A stretch of 64,000 nt of DNA, from positions 372,001 to 436,000 of the forward strand of contig NC_016599.1 in NCBI RefSeq assembly GCF_000236705.1. Direction: 5' to 3'. This stretch comes from Owenweeksia hongkongensis DSM 17368 (GTDB lineage Bacteria > Bacteroidota > Bacteroidia > Flavobacteriales > Schleiferiaceae). Below, piece after piece: positions 18,799-26,954 of this stretch (the first letter of the stretch is position 1; each line of letters starts with the position of its first letter). A program made the position numbers and the translations under genes. The notes under the pieces are model-generated. The model was not told where the DNA came from, did not search any database, and worked only from the letters and a program-made list of their open reading frames with translations.

Positions 18799-20450
18799 TA
18801 GGCTTTGGCTTTTTTGCGTTTGCGATACGTGTTAAAACCATAAATACCCGCCACCACTATTAAGAATGGTATGAAGTACGAAAATCTTTTGCCTTCTCCA
18901 TTTACTGTAGTAAACACACGGTCAAAACGAATCTTCTTGATTCCTTCGGCAAACTTGTCGTAGCTCATCCAAATGAATACAGGCTTACCTACAATGTGGT
19001 CTTCAGGTACAAATCCCCAGTAGCGGCTATCATCAGAAGCATGACGGTTATCACCCATCATCCAATAATAACCCTGCTTAAAGGTGTACTCGGTGGCCAC
19101 TTCTCCATTAAGGATAAACTGATCACCCTTGCGCTCCAAAGTATTTCCTTCATACGCTGTAATGGCTCTTGAATATTTCAAGTAGGTGTCATAATTCAGC
19201 TCAATCTTATCACCTTCTTTGGGCATATATAGCGGTCCATAATTGTCACGCGACCAATTATACACCAAGCTATCTCCGTTTTTAGGATTTGGGAAAATAT
19301 CTTGATTAGGACCAAAGGTGTTGTACTGTTCGTACAACCTTGTCAGCATTGGCGGGGTGTCAGCAGGGTATTCATTCATGCTTTGTTTTCCCACAATTTG
19401 CGTAACGCTAACAATATTTGGTAATTGCTTGAATCCTTCCAGTGCTTCGTTAGGAATATTGATGATGTACAGACTGTTGTTATCAATTCGTGTTACAGCA
19501 CCATATTCGCCAGTAGCTTGCTGCTGACGAGGAGTAACATAATTGATATCAAAACGCTCCTTTAAAATCTTAGGATTAAAATCTACACCATTGGTTTGCA
19601 CAAAATAGCTGAACTGTGGATTGGCACGATCAGGCATTGATTCAGATTCACCATTGGTATTTACAAATCCATCTATAATTCTTAAAGTATCACCAGGAAT
19701 GGCAACGCAGCGCTTTACATAGTGCTCACGTTTATCAATAGGGCGAACCTTGCCTTCCATATTAATAGGGCGAATGTCTTCAGCAGGGTAATTAAAAACC
19801 ACAGGATCGTAACGCTCTACCTCCGTAAGCTTTGGAAATCTCCAGTAAGGAAGTTGAGGCCAGTCAAAGTAAGAATCTAAGGTGGTAAAGGGAACCTTAT
19901 TGTGTACCAAAGGCAATGAAAGCGGAGTAAGAGGAGGGCGTGACCCGTAATGAATCTTACTCACAAAAAGAAAATCACCCACCATCAGTGATTTCTCCAT
20001 AGAAGGAGTGGGGATGGTGAAAGCTTCAAAAGTATAGGCACGGATAACGGTGGCGGCAACTATGGCAAAAATCAAAGAGGCTACAAGCTCACTTACATAC
20101 CTGCGCATATCCTGAATATCGCGACCTACATATTCCAGTTTTTGTGTAAAATTTAGGTATCCTAAATAAAGTCCGAAAGTGATAACTGCCAGAATGGTGT
20201 GGTATAGCTTACGGAAATTGAAAACATGAAGGATTTCAAAAATAACCACAACGGCCATCACATTTCCCACCACAGGTAGGTAGCAGAGGATAGTCCACCA
20301 CCAAGGGCGCTCAATTATTTTGAGCATTATTACGGTGCGATAAATCGGCACAAAAGCTTCCCACGATTGGCGGCCAGCTTGTTTGTAAAAGTTAAATGTA
20401 ACAATGCCACTAAAGATTTCAATGGCAAGGAAGAGGATAAGCAAGTTCAT
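18798..20450 (-). CDS. lepB: Signal peptidase I with long insertion
   Basis: A 550-aa inner-membrane serine protease that removes signal peptides. Three hydrophobic helices occupy residues 1-100, followed by the catalytic core: TIPTPSMEKSL with nucleophile Ser150, the general-base lysine in REHYVKRCVAIPGD (Lys246), and MMGDNRHASDDSRYWG near 465. About 200 residues separate the lysine box from the last box, a long insertion typical of Bacteroidota LepB. A C-terminal helix (about 523-540) adds a second anchor, which is also seen in this phylum. It is preceded by dapB by 15 bp and overlaps wbqC by one base. ATG start. Confidence 0.95.
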   Translation of the reverse strand: MNLLILFLAIEIFSGIVTFNFYKQAGRQSWEAFVPIYRTVIMLKIIERPWWWTILCYLPVVGNVMAVVVIFEILHVFNFRKLYHTILAVITFGLYLGYLNFTQKLEYVGRDIQDMRRYVSELVASLIFAIVAATVIRAYTFEAFTIPTPSMEKSLMVGDFLFVSKIHYGSRPPLTPLSLPLVHNKVPFTTLDSYFDWPQLPYWRFPKLTEVERYDPVVFNYPAEDIRPINMEGKVRPIDKREHYVKRCVAIPGDTLRIIDGFVNTNGESESMPDRANPQFSYFVQTNGVDFNPKILKERFDINYVTPRQQQATGEYGAVTRIDNNSLYIINIPNEALEGFKQLPNIVSVTQIVGKQSMNEYPADTPPMLTRLYEQYNTFGPNQDIFPNPKNGDSLVYNWSRDNYGPLYMPKEGDKIELNYDTYLKYSRAITAYEGNTLERKGDQFILNGEVATEYTFKQGYYWMMGDNRHASDDSRYWGFVPEDHIVGKPVFIWMSYDKFAEGIKKIRFDRVFTTVNGEGKRFSYFIPFLIVVAGIYGFNTYRKRKKAKA

Positions 20451-20465
20451 ATCCGAAGTGAGGTT

Positions 20466-21173
20466 TTATAAGTTTAGTACGTCTTTCATTTGGTATACAC
20501 CGGTTTTGCCACTCATAAATTCGGCAGCAAGTACGGCACCCAAAGCAAAGCCATCGCGGCTTTTGGCAGTGTGGGTTATTTCGATATCATCAATATCAGA
20601 AGTATAAGTAATGCTATGGGTTCCCGGAACATGTTCTTCACGTAAAGCATCAATATGTATTTGTTCCTTTCCGTGAGACTCATCCAAAGTCCAGCCTTCC
20701 TTTCTGTTTAGGTTTTCTATTACCTGCTCAGCCAAAGTGATTGCTGTTCCGCTTGGAGCATCTAGTTTTTGAGTGTGATGAATTTCTTGCATTTGCACGT
20801 CATAATTGCCGTAGGCATTCATAATACGTGCTAATTGCTTATTTATTTCAAAAAAAATGTTAACGCCCAAACTAAAGTTGGAAGCAAACAAAAATCCTGA
20901 TTGATTTTCCTCACACAGTTTTACGGCTTCGTCATATTTGGCTAGCCAGCCAGTAGTACCAGTTATTACCGGAACCTGGTTTTTGAAACATACGGCAAGA
21001 TTATCAAATACGGCCTCAGGGCGTGTAAACTCAATGGCTACATCAGCTTGTTTAAGTTTAGCTTCATCAATGCCTTCGCGGCCAAAGGTGGCTACCACTT
21101 CGTGATTGCGCTCCAGCAATATTCTTTCGATGGTTTTGCCCATCTTTCCGTATCCTATAAGTGCTACTTTCAT
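20466..21173 (-). CDS. dapB: 4-hydroxy-tetrahydrodipicolinate reductase
   Basis: A 235-aa reductase of the lysine/diaminopimelate pathway. The N-terminal Rossmann glycine motif is IGYGKMGKTIE, the substrate-binding and catalytic region is EIHHTQKLDAPSGTA with the catalytic His pair and Lys, and FALGAVLAAEF closes the dimer domain. It reduces 4-hydroxy-tetrahydrodipicolinate with NAD(P)H; the product feeds both lysine and the peptidoglycan crosslink precursor. The length is slightly short for the family, as usual in Bacteroidota. The ATG overlaps the stop of the DUF5683 gene by 4 bp. Confidence 0.95.
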   Translation of the reverse strand: MKVALIGYGKMGKTIERILLERNHEVVATFGREGIDEAKLKQADVAIEFTRPEAVFDNLAVCFKNQVPVITGTTGWLAKYDEAVKLCEENQSGFLFASNFSLGVNIFFEINKQLARIMNAYGNYDVQMQEIHHTQKLDAPSGTAITLAEQVIENLNRKEGWTLDESHGKEQIHIDALREEHVPGTHSITYTSDIDDIEITHTAKSRDGFALGAVLAAEFMSGKTGVYQMKDVLNL

Positions 21174-21832
21174 TTAAAACTGAGGGTTACTCCAAAACCA
21201 AAGCCTAGTGTGCCATAGTTTTGGTTATTCATTATGGTAGGTTCCCAGCGCAGGCTAAGGTCATCGCTCACATCATAATAAAAAAGGTGAGCATCTACAT
21301 AAGCATCCAGCACATTTAGCCCATAAGCCACAGCTCCCAAAATGATGGATAGATCCCGCTGCTGACGGTAAAAATTTTGTAGTTCAATTAATTGCCGCTC
21401 GTCATATACACCGGCAAATTGATCATTGCTTAAGTCATTATCCAATCTGCTATAAAAAGCGTCTTCGTATATTTTGTACTGATCCTGATTCCAAATGATG
21501 GCGTAAATAGCGGCTCCCATCGCAGCATATACTATCGGTACTTTCCAATACTTTTTATTGTACACCTGTCCCATTCCTGGGAAAGTAGAAGACAGCATAG
21601 CCGCCTTACTAGGGGAGTGGTCTCCTTGCTCAACTGATTTTTCGCCACCTACTATGGAGTCGGTGTAAATTCTTTCGGCTTGGGGTGTGTAAGATTCGGG
21701 GGCAATATCTTCAAGGGAAAGACTATCCGAGGCGGTGCTGTCTACCTGTGCTGAAGCAAAATTAGCCGACAGCAAAAATAATGTAAGGCAAAGTGTGCCT
21801 AAGATAGTATGTGATTTTCCCGATGTTTTCAA
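21170..21832 (-). CDS. DUF5683 family envelope protein
   Basis: A 220-aa protein with a signal peptide (residues 1-30 ending SANFASAQ) and the DUF5683 region (about 75-215): KAAMLSSTFPGMGQVYNKKYWKVP and the second hydrophobic stretch IVYAAMGAAIYAI are characteristic. The family, with this conserved GxGQxYN motif, is restricted to Bacteroidota and is usually coded between parB and dapB, as here. Its function is unknown; it is probably an envelope-associated protein. The start is a TTG whose bases overlap the parB stop (TTGA), which implies translational coupling. Confidence 0.88.
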   Translation of the reverse strand: MKTSGKSHTILGTLCLTLFLLSANFASAQVDSTASDSLSLEDIAPESYTPQAERIYTDSIVGGEKSVEQGDHSPSKAAMLSSTFPGMGQVYNKKYWKVPIVYAAMGAAIYAIIWNQDQYKIYEDAFYSRLDNDLSNDQFAGVYDERQLIELQNFYRQQRDLSIILGAVAYGLNVLDAYVDAHLFYYDVSDDLSLRWEPTIMNNQNYGTLGFGFGVTLSFK

Positions 21833-22728
21833 CTATTGAGCAAACTCAAAATTCTTTCAAAGTCCTTATCATTTTTAAAAGGAATTACAATCTTGCCTTT
21901 ACCACGCTTGCTGCGCGATAGGCTCACATCCGATTCTAGTTTTTCAGATAAGTTTTCCTGAACTTCTACATATTTTTCAGGCAGGGTGGGAGTAGCAGTT
22001 TTTGTGCCAGAAGTTTCATTTTCAGCCTGACGCAATTTACGTACGGCATCTTCCACTTGACGAACGCTAAGATCTTTGGCAATGATGGTTTCATAGATTT
22101 TCATCTGATCTTCCTCATTTTCAACGCTCACAATTGCACGAGCATGGCCCATGCTTATCATTTTGTCACGAAGACCAGCTTGCACGATGGGCTGTAATTT
22201 TAAAAGACGAAGGTAGTTGGTAACGGTACTTCGTTTTTTACCCACACGGTCGCTCATGGCTTCTTGTGTAAGGCTGCACTCATCAATCAGACGTTGATAG
22301 CTCAGGGCAATCTCTATACTGTCAAGCTCCTCGCGCTGAATGTTTTCTACCAAAGCCATTTCCAGCATGGTTTGGTCATCAGCCAGGCGAATGTATGCCG
22401 GCAAAGTTTCTAAACCTGCAATTTTAGAAGCACGGTACCTACGCTCACCACTGATAATGGTGAAGCTGTCGTTGCCATTTTTACGAACCGTAATAGGCTG
22501 AATAATTCCTAATTCGCGAATGGAAATAGCCAGTTCTTCAAGGGCTTCTTTGCTAAACTGTGTACGTGGTTGATCAGGATTAGGGTGAATTTTTTCAATT
22601 TCAATTTCCGCAATTGCGCCCACAATCTTGTCTGCATTCACATCTGCCGCAGAGTTTACCTCTCCAGTGTCTTTCAATAAGGCCGAAAGGCCACGTCCCA
22701 TTGCTTTTCTCTTAGGTGCCGCCATCAT
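21829..22728 (-). CDS. parB: Chromosome-partitioning protein ParB (CTPase, parS-binding)
   Basis: A 299-aa ParB/Spo0J family protein. The N-terminal CTP-binding fold holds GIIQPITVRK and ISGERRYRA (residues 94-100), the CTP-motif. The central helix-turn-helix domain (SLTQEAMSDRVGKKRSTVTNYLRLLKL, split here) binds parS, and the C-terminal part mediates dimerisation. Together with the ParA gene 66 bp upstream it forms the chromosome segregation pair. I saw no parS-like palindrome in the window. Two adjacent ATG codons begin the gene; the first is used here. Confidence 0.95.
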   Translation of the reverse strand: MMAAPKRKAMGRGLSALLKDTGEVNSAADVNADKIVGAIAEIEIEKIHPNPDQPRTQFSKEALEELAISIRELGIIQPITVRKNGNDSFTIISGERRYRASKIAGLETLPAYIRLADDQTMLEMALVENIQREELDSIEIALSYQRLIDECSLTQEAMSDRVGKKRSTVTNYLRLLKLQPIVQAGLRDKMISMGHARAIVSVENEEDQMKIYETIIAKDLSVRQVEDAVRKLRQAENETSGTKTATPTLPEKYVEVQENLSEKLESDVSLSRSKRGKGKIVIPFKNDKDFERILSLLNS

Positions 22729-22794
22729 TAGGATAAAAATGTTTTATAAAGTGGAAATAATCAGAAAACAGAGTGCCAGTGAAAACCTATTTAA

Positions 22795-23577
22795 CTAGGC
22801 TGTTTCTTCTATTGCTTCGTTCTTTTCCAAAAATTCGCGCGCCAAATTTAAGTAATTCTCCGCGCCATTACTGGAAGCATCATACATGATAATGCTTTCG
22901 CCATAACTAGGGGCTTCACTTAAGCGCACATTTCTTTGAATAATTGTGTTGAATACCATTTTCTGGAAGTGTGTTTTTACTTCTTCAACCACTTGATTGG
23001 AAAGTCTCAAGCGAGAATCGTACATGGTCAAAAGAAGTCCTTCAATATCTAAATCAGGGTTGTGGATATTTTGAACGCTCTTAATGGTATTCAGCAATTT
23101 ACCCAAACCTTCCAAAGCAAAATACTCGCATTGGATAGGTATAATCACGGAATCAGCTGCAGTAAGTGCATTCAAAGTGATAAGACCCAGAGAAGGGGCG
23201 CAGTCAATAATTATATAATCGTACTGATCTTTTACTTCAAGCAAGGCACGCTTAAGCATCTGCTCACGTCTGTCTTTGTCTACCAATTCAATTTCTACCG
23301 CAACAAGGTCAATTTGCGCAGGCATCAAATCTACGTTTGGCGACTTTGTTTTTAAAATAACCTCTGAAACTTTGTTTTCATGTTCCAAAACCTGATACGT
23401 TCCAAGGCTAATATTATCTGGGTCAAAGCCCAAACCAGAAGTGGAGTTAGCTTGTGGGTCGGCATCAATAAGTAGAACTTTCTTTTCTAAAACGCCTAAA
23501 CTTGCCGCAAGATTTACAGCTGTGGTGGTTTTTCCAACACCACCTTTTTGATTGGCTACTGCTACCGTTTTTCCCAT
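22795..23577 (-). CDS. parA: Chromosome-partitioning ATPase ParA (Soj)
   Basis: A 260-aa deviant Walker A ATPase: NQKGGVGKTTTAVNLAASLG (Walker A with signature lysine at residue 11 and Lys16), the DADPQANST Walker A' segment near 39-47, and the IIDCAPSLG Walker B segment. ParA binds DNA non-specifically when ATP-bound and works with ParB to move replicated origins. It is the first gene of the run parA-parB-DUF5683-dapB-lepB-wbqC, so expression of the following genes probably depends on its promoter, which I could not identify. Confidence 0.96.
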   Translation of the reverse strand: MGKTVAVANQKGGVGKTTTAVNLAASLGVLEKKVLLIDADPQANSTSGLGFDPDNISLGTYQVLEHENKVSEVILKTKSPNVDLMPAQIDLVAVEIELVDKDRREQMLKRALLEVKDQYDYIIIDCAPSLGLITLNALTAADSVIIPIQCEYFALEGLGKLLNTIKSVQNIHNPDLDIEGLLLTMYDSRLRLSNQVVEEVKTHFQKMVFNTIIQRNVRLSEAPSYGESIIMYDASSNGAENYLNLAREFLEKNEAIEETA

Positions 23578-23758
23578 TTTCGTCTTCGTTATTGTTTAAA
23601 ATTCTATCAAAAAACCTCAAAGGCCTACCCGTAAAAACATCATTATCAAAGGGTAAGTGGCTATTGGATTTTCCTTAGCTTTCGCGCTCCAAATTACAAT
23701 AATAAAGGGGCTTGGCGGCTCTTACAAATTCTTTTCAGATTAATTTTTTAACAAGAAT

Positions 23759-24277
23759 ATGATAAGCGTAATCTGTGGCACACACCGTCCGCAAAACCAA
23801 ACTTTGGCAGTAGTTAACAAATACGTTGAAATCCTTAAAAATTTAGGGGAGGAGGTTTGTGTATTAAAGATGGATGACCTTCCAGAAAATTTTATGGTGA
23901 CCAATACTTTTGGTGAACCCTCACATGGATTAGATGATGTGGTCGAAAAATTTGTGGCAGGATCAGATAAGTTAGTTTTTATTGCCCCAGAGTACAATGG
24001 TAGTTATCCAGGTATATTAAAGGTGTTTTTAGATGCTGTTCCTCCACATACGTGGAAAGGTAAGAAAGCAGCTCTGGTGGGAGTGGCCAGTGGCAGGGCT
24101 GGTAACCTTCGTGGGATGGATCACCTTACCGATGTATTACATTATTTACGAGTGGAAGTGTTTTCACTAAAAATTCCAATCTCCAAGTTGAACACTTTAA
24201 TTAATAATGGAGAAGTAGTCGATACTGAAACCTTAGGCGTATTGAAAATGCAGGCGGAGGAATTTTTGAGGTTTTAA
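23759..24277 (+). CDS. NADPH-dependent FMN reductase-family flavoprotein
   Basis: A 172-aa flavodoxin-like protein: ICGTHRPQNQTLAVV is the FMN-phosphate binding loop, and VFIAPEYNGSYPGILKVFLD carries the Y-N-G-S-Y-P motif of the FMN_red family. Such enzymes reduce flavin or quinone-like compounds using NADPH. Neighbours do not narrow the substrate. The protein is short and has no signal, so it acts in the cytosol. ATG start; the gene is divergent from parA with about 180 bp between, and aroC follows after 125 bp. Confidence 0.88.
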   Translation: MISVICGTHRPQNQTLAVVNKYVEILKNLGEEVCVLKMDDLPENFMVTNTFGEPSHGLDDVVEKFVAGSDKLVFIAPEYNGSYPGILKVFLDAVPPHTWKGKKAALVGVASGRAGNLRGMDHLTDVLHYLRVEVFSLKIPISKLNTLINNGEVVDTETLGVLKMQAEEFLRF

Positions 24278-24402
24278 GTTTTATCTTTTAAAACACAAAT
24301 CTTTCAGACTTACAAACTCCCGAAAGGCATAAACGTGTCTAATTTTCCTTATTTCTCAACAGGCGTATTCACTTACATTAAACTTTTCCTTTCTTTGCTT
24401 TT

Positions 24403-25464
24403 ATGGCAGGAAATACCTTCGGAAAAGTATTCACATTAACCACCTTTGGCGAGTCTCATGGAGAGGCCATTGGAGGTATTATTGATGGTTGTCCTTCTGG
24501 TTTAGATTTGGATATTGAAGAAATTCAAAATCAACTAGATAGAAGAAAGCCGGGGCAGTCTAAAATAACAACGCAAAGAAAGGAATCGGACGAGGTGAAG
24601 TTGCTTTCTGGAATCTTTGAAGGAAAGACCACGGGTGCTCCAATTGGTTTTACCATTCCAAACAGCAATGCCAAAAGCAAGGATTACGATCACATAAAAG
24701 ATGTGTTTCGCCCTTCACATGCTGATTATACCTATCAACAGAAGTATGGGCTTCGCGATTACCGAGGTGGTGGACGTTCCTCCGCTCGTGAAACGGCTAG
24801 CCGCGTGGTTGGTGGAGCTATTGCGCGTCAATTGTTAAAAGGTGTGACTATTCAGGCCTATGTTTGTGCGGTGGGGGAAATTTCAATTGAGGATGACTAC
24901 TCAAAGCTTAATCTTTCGGAGACGGATTCGAATATCGTGCGATGTCCACATTCCGCGAAAGCGGCCGAAATGATAGAGTTGATAGATAAAACGCGCAAGG
25001 AGGGAGATACGATAGGTGGCGTGGTAAGCTGCGTTATCAAAGGTGTTCCGGTCGGTTGGGGTGAGCCTGTATTTGACAGACTTCATGCTGATTTGGGCAA
25101 AGCCATGCTAAGCATCAATGCTGTTAAAGGTTTTGAGTACGGAAGCGGTTTTGCTGGAAGCCGAATGAAGGGCAGCGAGCACAACGATAATTTTGAAGCC
25201 GAAGGAGGCACTGCAAGCAACTTTTCGGGCGGTATACAGGGCGGAATTAGCAATGGCGAGGATATTTATTTTAAGGTTGCTTTTAAGCCTGTGGCCACAA
25301 TCATGCGCGATCAGCAATCTGTAAACGAAAAAGGCGAAGAGGTAATCGTAAAAGGCAAGGGAAGACACGATCCATGCGTGGTTCCGCGAGCTGTACCCAT
25401 TGTGGAAGCCATGGCTGCACTGGTATTGGCGGATCATTACCTATTGGCAAAATTGAACAAATAA
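24403..25464 (+). CDS. aroC: Chorismate synthase
   Basis: A 353-aa protein with the chorismate synthase signatures: [18 protein letters not shown] near residue 15, [19 protein letters not shown] near 122-142, and [13 protein letters not shown] near 250. The enzyme converts 5-enolpyruvylshikimate-3-phosphate to chorismate using reduced FMN as cofactor. This fits the preceding FMN reductase gene, but the two are 125 bp apart and the link may be chance. Length matches the family. The symporter gene begins 25 bp downstream, so the two may share a transcript. Confidence 0.96.
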   Translation: MAGNTFGKVFTLTTFGESHGEAIGGIIDGCPSGLDLDIEEIQNQLDRRKPGQSKITTQRKESDEVKLLSGIFEGKTTGAPIGFTIPNSNAKSKDYDHIKDVFRPSHADYTYQQKYGLRDYRGGGRSSARETASRVVGGAIARQLLKGVTIQAYVCAVGEISIEDDYSKLNLSETDSNIVRCPHSAKAAEMIELIDKTRKEGDTIGGVVSCVIKGVPVGWGEPVFDRLHADLGKAMLSINAVKGFEYGSGFAGSRMKGSEHNDNFEAEGGTASNFSGGIQGGISNGEDIYFKVAFKPVATIMRDQQSVNEKGEEVIVKGKGRHDPCVVPRAVPIVEAMAALVLADHYLLAKLNK

Positions 25465-25488
25465 AAACGCGAACAAAGCAAAGTATAG

Positions 25489-26925
25489 ATGAAGTTAGCA
25501 CTACACTGGAAGATTATTATTGGATTGGTATTAGGGGTGATTTGGGCCATAGTTTCAAGCCAGATGGGGTGGAGTCAATTTACCATTGATTGGATTGCGC
25601 CATTCGGAACCATTTTTATCAATCTTCTAAAATTAATCGCGGTACCACTGGTGCTTTTCTCCATTATCAGCGGAGTTGCCGGTTTGGGTGACCCTAAAAG
25701 TTTGGGGCGCATGGGGGCAAAAACCTTGGGCTTTTATTTTGCTACAACTCTTTTGGCCGTGGGATTGGGTTTGCTGTTGGTAAATGTGATTAATCCAGGA
25801 AAACTGGTTGATGAGCAGAGCCGAATTGACAATAGAATCAGTTATGAGCTTTGGGCGGCTTCGGAAGGAATAGAGGTGAAGGATGGTGTAAATTACTTGC
25901 AAGACCCAACTTATAGGGATAGAGCCTTGGAAATAACGGAACTTTCAAAAGCTGACTTGAAAGATGCTACAGTAGAAGAAAAAATGGCTACCGCCAATCA
26001 AGCCAAAGAGGCAGGGCCTTTACAGCCACTTGTTGACTTAGTTCCTCAAAATATTTTTAGCAGTTTGGGAGACAATGGCTCTATGCTTAAAGTAATATTC
26101 TTCGCCATATTTTTTGGGATAAGCCTCCTTTTGATTCCCAATGAAAAATCAAATCCTGTAAAGGCGTTTGTAGATGGCACCATGGAGATATTCCTGAAGA
26201 TGGTTGACATTGTGATGCAAGCTGCACCATTCTTCGTATTTGCTTTATTGGCTGGGGTTGTGAGTAAAATGGCTGGTGATGATGTAGGTAAGGTTTTAGA
26301 GATTTTTAAAGGACTAAGCTGGTATTCTTTAACTGTATTCCTTGGTTTGATGCTAATGATCTTTGCCATTTATCCTTTGATTTTAAAACTGTTTGTACGT
26401 GTGATTTCTTATACAGGATTCTTTAAAAGTATAAGTCCTGCGCAAACTTTGGCTTTTTCTACTTCTTCGAGCGCGGCTACTTTGCCGGTAACGATGGAAT
26501 GTGTAGAGGATAATCTTGGTGTGGATAAAAAGGTAACTGGTTTTGTATTGCCTATTGGAGCTACAGTAAATATGGACGGAACGAGCTTGTATCAAGCGGT
26601 GGCCGTGGTTTTCTTAGCACAGCTCCACATGATTGATTTGACGTTTGCGCAGCAACTTACCATAGTGCTTACCGCAAGCTTGGCTTCTATCGGTTCGGCT
26701 GCTGTGCCCAGTGCTGGATTGGTTATGCTGATTATCGTGCTCCAAAGTGTTGGTTTAAATCCAGCCTGGATCGGAATTATTTTGCCTGTTGATAGAATTT
26801 TGGATATGTGTCGCACCGTTGTGAACGTTACAGGTGATGCAACTGTTTCATCCGTAATCGCCAAAGGTGAAGGATTGTTGCATTATGATAAAGCACGCGA
26901 AACCGAAAGAACCTTTGAGCCGTAA
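25489..26925 (+). CDS. Dicarboxylate/amino acid:cation symporter (DAACS family)
   Basis: A 478-aa transporter with eight membrane segments and the re-entrant loops of the DAACS/GltP family: STSSSAATLPVTMECVE (HP1 serine-rich motif) near 323-340, and PIGATVNMDGTSLYQAVAVVF near 355, the substrate-binding NMDGT. A long loop after the fourth segment (about residues 105-175) is enlarged relative to the bacterial glutamate carriers. It couples uptake of an anionic amino acid or dicarboxylate to sodium or proton entry; the substrate cannot be told by eye. ATG start. Confidence 0.9.
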   Translation: MKLALHWKIIIGLVLGVIWAIVSSQMGWSQFTIDWIAPFGTIFINLLKLIAVPLVLFSIISGVAGLGDPKSLGRMGAKTLGFYFATTLLAVGLGLLLVNVINPGKLVDEQSRIDNRISYELWAASEGIEVKDGVNYLQDPTYRDRALEITELSKADLKDATVEEKMATANQAKEAGPLQPLVDLVPQNIFSSLGDNGSMLKVIFFAIFFGISLLLIPNEKSNPVKAFVDGTMEIFLKMVDIVMQAAPFFVFALLAGVVSKMAGDDVGKVLEIFKGLSWYSLTVFLGLMLMIFAIYPLILKLFVRVISYTGFFKSISPAQTLAFSTSSSAATLPVTMECVEDNLGVDKKVTGFVLPIGATVNMDGTSLYQAVAVVFLAQLHMIDLTFAQQLTIVLTASLASIGSAAVPSAGLVMLIIVLQSVGLNPAWIGIILPVDRILDMCRTVVNVTGDATVSSVIAKGEGLLHYDKARETERTFEP

Positions 26926-26954
26926 TTAAGGACAAATAAAATTTTCCATACAAA

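Noticed and set aside
21829-23577. parS sites near parA-parB
   Set aside because: I looked for a TGTTCCACGTGGAACA-like palindrome near the pair and did not find one.
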